From contig OZ020270.1 in assembly GCA_963971225.1 (NCBI GenBank), forward strand, positions 26,969,123 to 27,033,122: a stretch of DNA of 64,000 nt, given 5' to 3'. The first letter of the stretch is position 1. Every line of letters starts with the position of its first letter. Source of the stretch: Melieria omissa. Taxonomy: Eukaryota; Arthropoda; Insecta; Diptera; Ulidiidae. Positions 44,173 through 55,231 of the stretch are shown here, one piece after another. Made by a program: the position numbers and the translations under genes. The notes under the pieces are model-generated. The model was not told where the DNA came from. It made no database searches and saw only the letters and a program-made list of their open reading frames with translations.

Positions 44173-45836
44173 CTGTGAGCGTCAAAAGAAAGTAAACACT
44201 CATGTTCCATGTATTCATCGATTTATTACAACGTTAATGTTTACTTAAATTAAAAACTAACATTGCAGATTTGTGAGCTTATTTAATAGTAACTTAATTG
44301 CTTTTAAACAAAAAACAGAAATATAACACAACAGAAAATATTTCACTTAAACCAAAATAACCACAATTTTTACGCGTCAAAAAAAAGTAAACATGGCAGC
44401 ACTCCTACTAAAGTCTTTCCCATTTTCGGGAAACCACCGGATAAGCTCCGCAGAAATTTTACAATTCGTCTAGGATTGCTTTATTTGGTTGTGTCGCACT
44501 TTGTTTTCGATTCTTTTAGCAAATTTATGTGAAAATTAAAAAAAAAAATATACAAATTTGCACCATGGGTAAACAAACATCTATCGAAACTCGAAAAATA
44601 ATATTAGATTTGAGGCAAAAAGGAGATTCATATCGTAAGATAGGTGAAATTGTTGGAAGAAGTCATTGCACAATTAAAAAAATTGTTGATAAATACGACA
44701 AACGCAAGCAGATTGATGATTTTCAACGGACTGGTCGACCAAGGCGGCTTAATGGCACTGAAGTTAGAGCTGTGGTGAGGGAAGTAAAGGCGAATCTGGC
44801 ATCTAGTGCGGTTAAAATGTCAGAAAACATCGCGCAAACATCAGGAAAACAAGTAAGCGCAAGTACGATCAGAAGAGCTCTTCACGAAAACGGCTTGCAT
44901 GGAAGGATACCACGCAAAAAACCTTACATATCCAAACCCAACCAGAAGAAGCGCATGAGATTCGCCAAAAAGTACCGAAATAAGAATTTGAATTTCTGGG
45001 AAAACATATTATTCACTGATGAAAGCAAATATGAAATTTTTGGAGCAAAGAAACCGGCTAAAATCTGGCGAGCAGCGAATGAAGCATTTAATGACAACTG
45101 TGTTATTAAAACGATTAAACATGGCGGTGGCTCGGTTATGGTCTGGGGCTGCATGTCGACAGCAGGTGTCGGAAATCTAGCTTTCATCGATTCGCTTATG
45201 AACAAAATGAAATATTTAGCCATTTTAAAAGAAAATGTTGCCCCAAGTATTGCAAAGTTAGGCTTATCTGGCAATTGGATCTTTCAACAGGACAACGATC
45301 CTAAACACACATCGAAAGTAGCAAGAGAGTGGCTACTGTATCGTGCACCTAAGACCCTAGATCACCCGCCGCAGTCTCCAGACCTTAACCCTATTGAGCA
45401 TTTGTGGGAACATCTCGACCAAAAAATAAGGCAGAGAGTAATTTCAAATGAAGACGACTTAAAAAACGCTCTTATTGAAGAATGGAGCAATATTTCTCCT
45501 AATATAACAAAAAACCTGGTAGAATCTATGCCTAGACGTTTAAATGCAGTGTTGAAATCGAAAGGAAAACAAACTAAATACTAATCAGTTATGTTAATTG
45601 AACAACTTCATTGAATTTTCATATTTACGACTTTTGTTTACTTTTTTTTGACGCGTAAAAATTGTGGTTATTTTCTGTTGTGTTATATTTCTGTTTTTTG
45701 TTTAAAAGCAATTAAGTTACTATTGACTAAGCTCACAAATCTGCAATGTTACTTTTTAATTTAAGTAAACTTTAACGTTGTAATAAATCGATGAATACAT
45801 GGAACATGAGTGTTTACTTTCTTTTGACGCTCACAG
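44173..45836 (+). mobile_element. Intact Tc1 element with IR/DR ends
   Basis: CTGTGAGCGTCAAAAGAAAG and its inverse are flanked by TA (44,171-44,172 and 45,837-45,838). Inverted repeats of about 220 bp each contain an outer and an inner copy of GCGTCAAAARAAAGTAAAC (left at about 44,178 and 44,376; right at about 45,637 and 45,812). This IR/DR layout is shared with Tc1-type elements such as Minos and Sleeping Beauty. Length is 1664 bp. Confidence 0.95.
44565..45584 (+). CDS. Tc1 transposase (DD34E), intact
   Basis: This 339-residue transposase starts at ATG 44,565 (MGKQTS), preferred over an in-frame ATG at 44,529 because Tc1 proteins are about 340 residues. Residues 10-110 hold the paired helix-turn-helix region with the GRPRRLN hook-like motif between halves. 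The catalytic residues are D in FTDESKYEIFG, D in FQQDNDPKH and E in SPDLNPIEHLW, with 34 residues between the last two. The glycine-rich HGGGSVMVWGC block is present. No stop or shift is seen, so it could mobilise itself and the element. Confidence 0.95.
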   Translation: MGKQTSIETRKIILDLRQKGDSYRKIGEIVGRSHCTIKKIVDKYDKRKQIDDFQRTGRPRRLNGTEVRAVVREVKANLASSAVKMSENIAQTSGKQVSASTIRRALHENGLHGRIPRKKPYISKPNQKKRMRFAKKYRNKNLNFWENILFTDESKYEIFGAKKPAKIWRAANEAFNDNCVIKTIKHGGGSVMVWGCMSTAGVGNLAFIDSLMNKMKYLAILKENVAPSIAKLGLSGNWIFQQDNDPKHTSKVAREWLLYRAPKTLDHPPQSPDLNPIEHLWEHLDQKIRQRVISNEDDLKNALIEEWSNISPNITKNLVESMPRRLNAVLKSKGKQTKY

Positions 45837-46041
45837 TACATATGTACAATTTTATGCAACATGTATTGAAAACAATAGGCAAAATTAAAAGTACAAAAAT
45901 TACGTTAAACTGGATTTTTTTCATATCCCCCCCCTTCCCGAAATCCTGGGGACGCCACTGCACAGTAGTATAATACTTCACTTTTTATTTCAGAGAAGAT
46001 ATATAAATTGAGGTTTAGATTGAAAACACCTACTTAGTTTT

Positions 46042-46960
46042 TTAACTTTCATGATATTCGGCGAAACAGTTCTTATTACGCTTCACACATAAATACACAT
46101 TGCATATTTGGTACATAATGAATGATTTTTTTGTACATCCCTTCGTTTTACAACGCCCAGAATTCTTTGCTTGTACAAAAAAAGGATTGTGTAAGATCGA
46201 ATCCTTGCGCACCTCCTCAAGTGGGGCCTTTTGCACTGATCGCTTTCGTTTTACCGGTGGATATGGCAAACAGATTTCCTCTTTACTAGAATGATTATAG
46301 TCCTCAAATACACGTGAAGTTGTCGGAGCTTCAGAGTCTGGATTGGATCGTCGTGGCACTGCTTCAGTTCAGTGCAGTGTTGGTCTTCCTCGACGTCGTG
46401 AAGTTCCCATATGTGGCTGTGTCTTTGTCTTTTGAACTTGGATTAGGCTATTCGCCACTTCAGCGCGAAAATGCAAGAGGCAACATTTTTTTGGTATTGC
46501 ATTTGAGATACAGTCATTCCGGTATTCCATCCAAGCTGCAGTTAATGCTAAGTCAGCAAAGTGCATACTAATACGGTCCACTTATTAGTGCGAATATTGA
46601 TACGATAATATTGAATCATTTGATCTAAAAGATCTACCCCACCCATGCTTTCGTTATAAAGGCGTACAACTTTTGGGCGAGAAACTTCAATGTACTCCTT
46701 CAAGTTTTCTCATCGGCATGCTTTACCTTCCTCACCAAATCCCACGAAATTGTAAGCAAGATTTAAAACTTTATTTTCATACCACCTAGTAAAAATAACT
46801 TTTCCATTTTCACTAAAACATTGTGTAGATGATCCTCGTCCTCACATTGTACACCTTTCACTGCAATACCTACCGCATCGTCATCGTCGTCGTCATTTTC
46901 AATGTCTGAATCTCTTTCCAGATTCTCTTTCTCTTTACAGCACTTGTTAACAAGATACAT
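46042..46960 (-). pseudogene. piggyBac transposase, internally deleted and frameshifted
   Basis: Read on the minus strand, an acidic N-terminal-like stretch (ERDSDIENDDDDDDA) joins directly to the C-terminal half: VVRLYNESMGGVDLLDQMIQ, which holds the last catalytic aspartates, then FADLALTAAWMEYR. The cysteine-rich tail follows (CKTKGCTKKSF, CNVYLCVKRNKNC), which in piggyBac proteins binds the element ends. Breaks occur near 46,780, 46,710, 46,575 and 46,365. The first two-thirds of the catalytic core is deleted. Confidence 0.85.
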
Positions 46961-47129
46961 ACCAATTTTTACGAGACTGTAATTAAAAACATATAAACAC
47001 TTTTCTTAAAAGAAAAGTATTGCTCTTGTAAAAAAATGCGTTCACGAAAATTAATATAACAGCGAGAAATGCAGCGATCGATGAGCAAGCATCACATTTT
47101 CGGAGATATAGCGGTTCGACTTGTTTACA

Positions 47130-47472
47130 ATAATAATAATAATTGATTGGCACGACAGCCCGCTTACGCGAGACTAAGGCCTAGCTTCCCGCAACCACCC
47201 GTGTTGTGCGTGTGAATTTTGTACGCGGGTGGAAGGGACCTACAGTTTTATGCCGGTTCCGAACGGCAGGTTGGGAGCTTTTTCATAGGCAATTTTTACT
47301 CTCAGAGGTTTGCCATTTCCAGCTGAGAGGACAGCCACCGAAAGAGAAAACGAGTTTCCCGTTATTTTTTTTAGGTGTTACTACATGCAGAATTCGATCT
47401 TGCGTCGCTCTGCATGCGACTCGTTGGACCGCGCACTAACCAACTGAGCCACGGCGGCTGCCGCTTGTCTTG
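47130..47472 (-). mobile_element. tRNA-derived SINE, full length
   Basis: Flanked by a perfect 14-bp duplication TCGACTTGTTTACA (47,116-47,129 and 47,473-47,486). On the minus strand the head has box A (TGGCTCAGTTGG) and box B (GATCGAATTC), then a body shared with the SINE at 18,241, and a (ATT)n tail. Transcription by Pol III and mobilisation by a LINE are family knowledge. Confidence 0.93.
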
Positions 47473-47599
47473 TCGACTTGTTTACATATATCATAAAACA
47501 ATAAAGTTACGGTAGACTGCTGCAAACTTTACAGACTCTCCTGCCCAGTATATTGGACATTGTTACTGAAAGGGTTAATGATCTCTTGAATTTATATAC

Positions 47600-47728
47600 A
47601 CAAAGTATATTTTAAGCAAATAAAACGAGTTTTTGAACAAAAATTCTAACCTTGATATAGTGACCAGCCTCAATACTGTAAACAGGCCTTGTAATAATTA
47701 GTTCACTATATCCAGACACGACTGTATT
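47600..47728. mobile_element. pogo-like element end
   Basis: CAGTCGTGTCTGGATATAGT (inverse) ends at 47,728 beside TA. About 120 bp match the left region of the MITE at 41,281. It is cut at 47,578 by the piggyBac element. Confidence 0.75.
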
Positions 47729-47920
47729 CAACCGTTTGGAATAATATTCTAACAATATTATGTACGTTTCCTTTTTAGCTTAAGTCCTTTGAAACAATGC
47801 ATTGGTCAAAACATCTTACGTGCACATAGTTTTGAGACTTCAATTTTCTAAAAATCAATGTAGCTTTGTTTTTTTAAGACACAGGCAATAACCACTGAAC
47901 CGATTTAGATGAAACAAGCC

Positions 47921-48830
47921 GTGCCGTAGCGAGGGTCTCGGGGGCCCTTGTGCAAGATTTCGTAAGGGGCCCTTGAAAATGAATTTCTAAAAAAAAAGGT
48001 GATTTCGAAGCCTTTTCGAAGTCCATTAAAAAAAGGGTTCAAAGGTCGTGAGAAATTGAAAACAGCATTATACTTTGGTTTAAACAATTTCTTTATTTCT
48101 CATATGTGTGCACATACTATTACACTATATTCTGTATTAGGTAGATATTTTTACAGCCAAATATTCTAGACTGCACGTAATTATTTGTAACTTACAAATA
48201 ACGAAATCACAGAAACATCACTCATGAAAATATACTGTTCCTGCACATTAGGTGTCTCCTCAGTCTCTTGCGTTTACTTATTTCTCTAAAATGACTTTTT
48301 TCTCGATTTCATGGCGGCGAAACCATCAATAATTTTCGTGAAATCAATTTTTCGTGCTCTTTCATTCTCGATCGAAAGAACAGCTAGCCCATTTAATCTT
48401 TCCTGCCCCATTGAACTCCTCAAATAATTCTTAATGAGCTTTAATTTTGAGAATGATCGTTCAGCAGACGCTACATTCACTGGGATAGTAAGGTACATTA
48501 TACAAGCAGTATAAATATCCGAAAAAGTTGACATCAACGAACTGTGTTCAATCATGAGAAAATCGGCTAGCTGTTTTACCGTTTTCATTTGCTTAATTTT
48601 TGAATTGAAAGTAGATTTCATTGATAACAATTGTGCAGGAAAAGATGGTGATATGTAATCAGGAATTTTTCCCCCCAGGGGCCCTTTCCATAAAAAAGTA
48701 GATCCAATTTTATACAATGTTATAAAAACGTTATCGAAGATCTTTTCTAGCTCATACTTTAAAACGAATTCTAAAAAAAAAAAAGAAATCTTGACTCGAC
48801 TCGACACATGATACACAGGTGTAGGGCGAT
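47921..48830 (-). mobile_element. hAT element 3' part
   Basis: A hAT-like end (GTGCCGTAGCGAGGGTCTCG, with a decayed first base) lies at about 47,923, downstream of a hAT transposase C-terminus. The other end is not resolved. A GGGGCCCTT motif occurs both near the end and at about 48,680. Confidence 0.55.
48286..48816 (-). pseudogene. hAT transposase C-terminal dimerisation domain
   Basis: The frame includes PVNVASAERSFSKLKLIKNY followed by LRSSMGQERLNGLAVLSIE, the hAT C-terminal dimerisation motif (ASxERxFSxLKxIKxxxRSxM). The upstream region that should hold the DDE residues is missing; only about 100 residues before the motif are present, and the frame begins with a non-family stretch. The resemblance is to the zinc-finger MYM-type (TTF) hAT group. 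It cannot act as a transposase alone. Confidence 0.85.
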
Positions 48831-48903
48831 ATGGTTATCACTGTGGTGAACATCGGCCGTATAGAATCGGCCACACCCATTTTCAGCGCCCACTAAACTA
48901 GCA

Positions 48904-49165
48904 AAACGAACCCTGTAGGAAATCGGACTGGTCCAAGTGTAGTTTTTCAATTGGTTGCTTGACAGTCATATATGACCTCAGAACCAACTCGTTTTCTTAG
49001 AGCAAACTCACCCTTTTAACATGGCGGTGTCCTAGGCGACGGTCAATTGTCCCCGTCTGCATCTATTTGCAACTAGTCCAAGGTTAGTCCGAAGTAAACC
49101 AGTTGCAAAGCGACTAGTTTGCAAACTAGTTTATTCTGGATTAGTTTTCTAACCACTCGATTTTT
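48904..49165. repeat. ACTAGTT-rich repeat family, copy 2
   Basis: Begins CCCTGTAGGAAATCGGACTG and shares its middle with copy 1 (27,712). CAACTAGT, CTAGTTTGC and CTGGATTAGTTT motifs recur. A related inverted end may lie at about 55,900-55,985 (CAGTTGTCTCAGGTCCGAC). Confidence 0.6.
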
Positions 49166-49373
49166 TCGAAACAATGCATTTTTAAAATAATTATTTTATT
49201 TTAAAAATATTAAAAAATAAAAACAAAAAATCATCGCGAATAAAAAAATGTTTGATGCATTTAAAGATGAACCAAGATGAACTTCGACACTTCTGCCGGA
49301 TCTGTTTGGGGGACTTCGCCTGCAATTAATAAATGAATTAAAGAAAAATTTCATAAATAAATAAATATATTAA

Positions 49374-49614
49374 CCCTTTGCACTCGAGCGGCGCCGATAC
49401 GGCGCCCGGCCGATTTGAAGTGTCAACGCGAACGGCGCTGCTTCGGCGCCCGGCCGAAAAAATTTTGGTGAAAAATTGGTTAAATTTTATTATTTGTATA
49501 CGTTTGTTTGTTTATAAATGTTTTTAAAGAACTTGTAATGTGTTAAGCGAATTTGGCTGAAATCGTCTCAAGTTGCTGGTTCGCGCAAGCGAAAAAGGCC
49601 TCGAGTGCAAAGGG
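49374..49614. mobile_element. TTAA-flanked MITE (241 bp)
   Basis: CCCTTTGCACTCGAG and the inverse CTCGAGTGCAAAGGG are flanked by TTAA (49,370-49,373 and 49,615-49,618). Two copies of CGGCGCC(G/C)GGCCGA-type sequence lie near the left end. Confidence 0.93.
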
Positions 49615-50584
49615 TTAATAAATACCTTTAATACCTGTGACAGACATGTATAACAATACCATGATAAAGTTATTATACTATTCTAATTACTAGGTACGGT
49701 GACAGACATAACTTAGTAAATTATTTGTAGTAATTTTTGACAGTTTGAATATAAAAAAATTCACAAATATAAACAATGAGAACATCTTTAAGTGCATTAA
49801 TTTCAAACAACGCAAAAATTCGTTTCTAACATCAAAAAAGGAGGCAATGTCTAAGATTGGCAATTACTGCATAGAAGAAAAGCAACCAATATAGAGTGCT
49901 TGTATTTGTTAAAAGAATAAACAGATATACATGTTTTTATTTTTTTTCATTTTCCATCAAATTCCTCTTTTCAATTTTTCCTGCATGTCAAAATCAGATT
50001 TTTAGCTGTGTTCAGTAAGTTCGAATGTGTGTTTCGTGAAATACTACATAAATACTAGGTAGTCAAACATAGTATTGTTACTAGCTAAATACTAGGTTGC
50101 TCACGTAGTATTTAGCTGGTATTTGGTGACACACATCCGGTATTTGCTTGGAGAAAAATCGCAATCTAAAATCAAGCCCAAAAATCTTGTTTTAAGATGG
50201 TGAAATCTAATCGAGTTAAATTTAATTTTAAGATTACACAGACTTAAAATAAAATCGGCGTGCTTAATTTAAGATTGAGAAGTTAAACTCAAGATTTTAA
50301 ATTTTAAATTGAAGTTGAATGTTGTCAATTTGAGATTTACATTCTTGAACCAAAATCAGCTCAATCTTAAAACAAGAATACAATTTTATATCAAACCCAA
50401 ACAATTTTAAAATCAGACCAACCTCGTATACGCTTTGACTTTTGTAACGGTTTGGTTTATTTAGGCATTTCATTGCAATTTTGGCTTCGAGTTGCGCGCA
50501 CGCGTTTTGAGTGAAGTGAAGTAAAGTGAAGTGATAAATATTTGTTTTTGTTGTAAAGTGAAGTGATAAATATTTGTTTAAGAA

Positions 50585-52640
50585 ATGGATAATGAAAATT
50601 TCAACAATTGGGTGTTTTTAACAAATGAGTCAGTTAATCCAGAGTTGCAATTAATTTCAAGTGGGACAAGTTCGACTCAACCTATAGCGGAACCAGTGGA
50701 CGAGGATGAACAAAAACTTATAAAACTGCTGAAGGAATTCAATTTGGAATGCATCTTTAAATACTTGAAGGGTAAGTGTAATTTCTTAAAAAGATGTAAT
50801 AACGATAACTTAAGTCTTATATTAGCTGCACATGTTTCGTTCAAATGTTTGCAATACATGCAAAAGGAGGATCTCAAGGAAACAGTTCGTCCATTAGGGC
50901 TCCGCATTGAGTTTCGCGAAAAACTATTTGCATGGAAAAAGAGAGAGGTAAAATCGGAACATGGTAAAGTTGTTAATTTCAGAAAATATTATTAACAAAA
51001 CGTGTTTAAAGTTCGGTATTGACGATGATACAATTTCGATGCAATCAAAAGTCGGAGACTGGTTAAGGAACGTTGAAACTCCAAACCAAAAAGCTTTTCA
51101 TATTGCGGAAGATTTCTAAAAAAGGTAAATATTTCAATATTATAATTAAGTATTTTATTATCGCAGACTTTTGACATTTAAAAGGGCTTAAATGGTTTAT
51201 TTTTTGAGACTACAAAAGGAAAAGCAATTTTGGACTTTTACAAACAAAATCAAAGCTTGACAAGTGCTTTAAGGGATGACATAATTAACATTATTGTAGA
51301 AGAAATCATTTTTAATAATGTAGCTCTTAAAGAGCAGGACTTTCCAGCTTTAGTTAATGACATTTGTTCAATTTTTTCAAGTGAAGTTGGTGCTCAGGTA
51401 ATTTCGAAAAGTCTTTGCCCAAGATTTATATTTTACATTTGTATTTTTTTACTTTCTTCTCATAGGGTTACTATTTCATACCAAGGAAAGGGAGAAACAA
51501 TCCAAGCGGAAAGTTGTACTCCAAATACAAAAACAAGAAAACCCAGAAACGCAAACTAGAGTCTTCAATCCACAGTATTAGCACCTTGGGAGGAGAAATC
51601 TCTGCTACACAAACAAGTAAAATACAAAAAACTGACATTCCGCTCTCTACTCAGCAAACACAAACCTCAGAAATTGACGAGTCGGTTGCTGCGGCATTAA
51701 AAACAGCTCTAAACAGAGACTGTGCCGATTGGAATGAAGTTTGCGATCGATGGAGAAAAACGTTTAACATGCGGCAAAGAGATTTAAAAGAACTAGGAAG
51801 TACCGAATTTCTTCAATCTTGGTCAAAATTAGCAGATGCACGAGCTCCAGACTTGGGTAAAACTGAATAACAGCATCCTATCCGAATAGTACCAAATGTG
51901 AATAGTGAATATTTTTTAAAGTTTGCTTAAACATTTTTAGATCAAAATCGACTTTGATATAATGTACCCCGCGAAGGAACATTTGCTACTATCAAAATGG
52001 GAAACATTCAAAAAGAAAATACAGACGTATTACGAAATAAATATTCATAACGATTATTGCAGACAATTGTTGTCCGGAGCTAAATCGTCAACAAATAAAG
52101 GTAAAATGAAAAATTTAGAGATTATAGTCAAATAATTTTAAACTAATTTTTTACGCTTTATTTTCGTTCTTTATATGCACAAGATTATATATACAGCGTA
52201 CTACTGAATGCAGTAATACCTTCCTCGGCAAGATTTTGCAACACGGACGGCAAGCGCAGCAAAAAGGCAACTATAGTTGACGCACAGGAAAGCTTAATTT
52301 TACATTTGGCATCCATCAACGATTACAAAAAGCAAATTGACAGTATTGTTACCAAATATTATTCTGCTGGATTAACAATACAACCATTCATTATAGTGGA
52401 GGGTATATCCGACACGGACATAAAGGGTTTTTAAATTTTTTTTGATAATACTTTATATAAGTTCAACTCGTTTCTTGTGAGTTTAGACACGTGCTTTAAA
52501 ATTTTTCAAGTTCTTTCTTTAAAATATCCACAAGCTTGTCAATTGTCTTGGGTTTTCATTCAGCAATTTTTTTTTGAAATCAATACCTGTTTTGATGCTA
52601 AATCGGCAAATATTACCAAACTGATTGATTACATAAAAAG
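50585..52640 (+). pseudogene. Multi-exon SAM-like accessory gene, disrupted
   Basis: The first exon (ATG 50,585) encodes an N-terminal acidic tail and a SAM-like helical region (LLKEFNLECIFKYL ... YMQKEDLKETVRPLG). Later exons contain LDFYKQNQSLTSALRDDI, GYYFIPRKGRNNPSGKLYSK, WRKTFNMRQRDL and FFDNTLYKFNSFLVSLDTCF. An intron 51,398-51,475 joins AQ to GYYF in frame, and one at about 52,105-52,182 joins NK to DYIYS in frame. TAA at 52,431 in a T-run and an unclear junction near 51,857-51,946 suggest damage. This order of blocks resembles repeated uncharacterised genes of fish and arthropods that I recall but cannot name. It shows no DDE motif. Confidence 0.6.
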
Positions 52641-52658
52641 CAATTAGCTGATCGCAAA

Positions 52659-53455
52659 ATGTATATATGTTTTAAGTGCCTTCAATCATTTTCAGAAGTT
52701 AATCTTTTAATATGTCACTTCAAAGTTGTCCATTTACTTTCAACAAAACTTTTTAAACTACGTTGTGAACAAGACAAATGTAACCTTACATTTTCAAATT
52801 TCACGTCTTTTCGAAAACACTTAGAAAATCAACACAAAATTAATAAATGTACAAACGAAACAAATGTATTTAATAACTCATCATCTAAATTATCTTTGCC
52901 AGAAACTTATGACAACTTAGCAACTCCTAACGAATCTACTTTCAATGTTGCATACGATAAAAGCGACAATACCTTGCAAATAGTAAATAAATTGAAAAGA
53001 AAAGCATTAAAACTGACTTTAAGTTTACATCAACACAATTTTATGCCTAGAAAACAAGTTCTCGAAATTCAAAGTATTATTTCCTCCTTACTTACATCTA
53101 TATGTTCAGCTATAGAAGGCCTGTTTAATGCCGATGAAATTAGAGAAGATTTGAAGTGCTTATTGAGTTTCTGTATTAAAAATCATTCAAGAAACTGGTA
53201 TTGATTTGCAAAATTTGGATATACTAAATCAAGTCACGTTTAAAGGTACATTACATATATAAAAGTAACTGCTACTTGGTTACAAATACGAACCCACTTG
53301 AACTGTATAAAACAAAATATTTTTTGCATGAGAATAATAATATGTATGTTTTATGTAATCCAATCAATGTAAAAAAGTTTGATACCCATTTTCAGTCTTA
53401 TGAGGTTGGTTCTAAAATTGACAAATTAATTATTAAAAATATTTATGCTTTGTAA
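52659..53455 (+). pseudogene. Two-finger C2H2 accessory gene, disrupted
   Basis: ATG 52,659 opens a frame with two zinc fingers: CFKCLQSFSEVNLLICHFKVVH and CEQDKCNLTF ... HLENQH, that is C-x2-C-x12-H-x4-H and C-x4-C-x12-H-x4-H. A helical region follows (LTLSLHQHNFMPRKQVLEIQ). The frame breaks near 53,160; a shifted frame continues IKIIQETGIDLQNLDILNQV, and a further piece YVLCNPINVKKFD ends at about 53,455. The gene lies directly downstream of the SAM-like gene on the same strand. The pair probably belongs to the element; the function is unknown. Confidence 0.65.
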
Positions 53456-53585
53456 GTCCTCCTTTGCATTTATATGGTATTAATAATGGTAAAACGTATG
53501 TCAGAATAAAGTATATTTAATGTTTGTAAAATTATCTATATCACAATTAATTTCAATAAAAAGTTATAATACAACATATAAAATA

Positions 53586-55231
53586 CACTTGTGGACAAGC
53601 AATTAAGTCACTCACATGATATTGTATTTCTTTGAATGAAATAACGCTTTTAAGTGAAAAGTTAACAAAAGCTGCTTGTATTTATTAAGGTATTATCCTA
53701 TACACTTCAATTAAGCCAAAATTAAAAAAAAAATTTGTATTATTAATACAAAATTTTCCAAGTTTTCTTATTGCTAACATATGACATGTGGACAGATAAT
53801 TAAGTCATTTCAAATAATTGAGTTTCAATACTTTGAAATTAAAAAATTAAAATTTATTGTATATTGTGCATTTAGTACTTGGTCGGATATCCATTTTGGC
53901 GGATTACTGCCGCGCACCTTTTTGGCATTGTATTGGTAAGAGTTGAACATTGGTCAGGAGTGATTTTTTTCCACTCTTCTTGAATAATTTCCCATAAGTC
54001 ACTTTTGTTTGATGGTTTCCTTGCTGCCACTTCCCGTTTTATGATACCCCATAGATTTTCTATGGGGTTTAAATCGGGACTTTGGGCTGGCCACTCGAGA
54101 ACTCTTATTTGTTTCTCTTTTAGCCACGACGAAACGACCCGAGACTTGTGTTTCGGGTCGTTGTCGTGCTGAAATTTCCAGGCTAGGGGCAAATCATCAG
54201 CATATTCTTGAACGAGATTATTCTCTAAGATGTGTTTGTACATTTCGCCGGTCATCTTGCCATCAACTTTCACAATGGGACCAATGCCGGACGATGTGAA
54301 ACACCCCCAAACCATTACTGACGACCCACCGTGCTTGACTGTTTTTTTTGTGTATTTCGGATCCAAAGAAGCGTTCCGTGGTCGTCTGACATAAGGTCTA
54401 CCGTCATTTCCGAACACATTGAACTTAGATTCGTCACTCCAGACAACCACTTTCCAAAAATCGTGGCCACGACGAAGATGCTTCTTAGCGAATTGTATAC
54501 GCTGTTTAATATTTTTCTTCGAAACATTCGGCTTTCGTTTGGCAATCCGTCCATGCAGATTATTTTCAGCTAAACGCCTTCTCACTGTCCTGGCTGATAT
54601 TTTGACATTGTATTCCATCTCCATTCGCGACCTTATCTCGGTCGATGTGAGGAAGGGATCGGCTTTACTCATCCTGGTCATGGCCCTGTCATTAGTGGGA
54701 GTGGTTTTTCGTATTTTTTTTCGCGGCACATTTTCAAAAGTGTTGAATTTTTCGTAATGGGTTATTGCATTTACAATTTTACCACGCGATAATGCCATTG
54801 CCCTTACTACTTTGGCCACACTTCCCAAATTTCTGTAGCACTTCCATATAGTCTCCCTTTCGCCGGGAGTTGAACTCTTATTCTTTCCCATTATAAGAAA
54901 AAGTTACTTTTTTCAACTTAGAAGGTGCTGAAATGTTTAAAGTATCACTTAAAAAAGTTTTAACTACCAAAAATACTTTTTAATCACAAATTTACCAATT
55001 TAAAGCAAAGTGACTTAATTATTTGTCCGCTTCACAATGAAGAGTGTGCGAATCAATCACCGACTATTTCAAAACTAAATCAGTTAATTGTCTGAAGTTA
55101 TCCCACTTGGAATGTCATATAACGGGACTACATTTCTACAGTAGTTCCAGCTGAAAAAGAAGCAATGTGCCGTTATTATTACACTCAAAGGAAAATGTGA
55201 CTCGTGTGACTTAATTACGTGTCCACAAGTG
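53586..55231 (-). mobile_element. Intact Bari-like Tc1 element with IR/DR ends
   Basis: CACTTGTGGACAAGCAATTA and the inverse of CACTTGTGGACACGTAATTA are flanked by TA (53,584-53,585 and 55,232-55,233). Inner direct copies TGTGGACAGATAATTAAGTC (about 53,787) and the inverse of GCGGACAAATAATTAAGTCA (about 55,010) give an IR/DR structure with arms of about 220 bp. At 1646 bp with an intact gene, it may be active. Confidence 0.95.
53872..54891 (-). CDS. Bari-like Tc1 transposase (DD34E), intact
   Basis: The protein has 339 residues, the length I recall for Bari1. The N-terminal half has two helix-turn-helix regions (about residues 10-50 and 70-115, the latter ending in TVRRRLAENNLHGR). The catalytic residues are D in WSDESKFNVFG, D in FQHDNDPKH and E in SPDLNPIENLW, with 34 residues between the last two. 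The glycine-rich HGGSSVMVWGCF block is present. The ATG at 54,891 follows TTATAAG, and no lesion is seen. It is clearly different from the Tc1 at 44,565 and from the Bari-like relic at 22,638. Confidence 0.95.
   Translation of the reverse strand: MGKNKSSTPGERETIWKCYRNLGSVAKVVRAMALSRGKIVNAITHYEKFNTFENVPRKKIRKTTPTNDRAMTRMSKADPFLTSTEIRSRMEMEYNVKISARTVRRRLAENNLHGRIAKRKPNVSKKNIKQRIQFAKKHLRRGHDFWKVVVWSDESKFNVFGNDGRPYVRRPRNASLDPKYTKKTVKHGGSSVMVWGCFTSSGIGPIVKVDGKMTGEMYKHILENNLVQEYADDLPLAWKFQHDNDPKHKSRVVSSWLKEKQIRVLEWPAQSPDLNPIENLWGIIKREVAARKPSNKSDLWEIIQEEWKKITPDQCSTLTNTMPKRCAAVIRQNGYPTKY

Larger units (their letters stand above)
42173..45960. mobile_element. hAT element carrying a Tc1 insertion
   Basis: CAGTGGCGTCCCCAGG and the inverse CCTGGGGACGCCACTG are classic hAT-like ends, flanked by CACAGTAG (42,165-42,172 and 45,961-45,968). 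No hAT transposase is readable in the left 2 kb. An intact Tc1 element sits at 44,173-45,836, leaving about 2.1 kb of hAT sequence. TGGTCTGGCCAGAC motifs recur at 42,335, 43,828 and 43,950. Confidence 0.92.
41179..47574 (-). mobile_element. piggyBac element enlarged by nested insertions
   Basis: CCCTTTCAGTTATG and the inverse of CCCTTTCAGTAAC are flanked by TTAA (41,175-41,178 and 47,575-47,578). A minus-strand piggyBac gene relic lies at 46,042-46,960. About 5 kb of the span is foreign: a pogo-like MITE, a mariner derivative, a hAT element with a Tc1 inside, and a SINE. The element itself landed within a pogo-like copy whose right end survives at 47,600-47,728. Confidence 0.82.

Noticed and set aside
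46763..46960. Independent acidic host protein
   Set aside because: Position, strand and the following residues place it as the N-terminal remnant of the piggyBac transposase.
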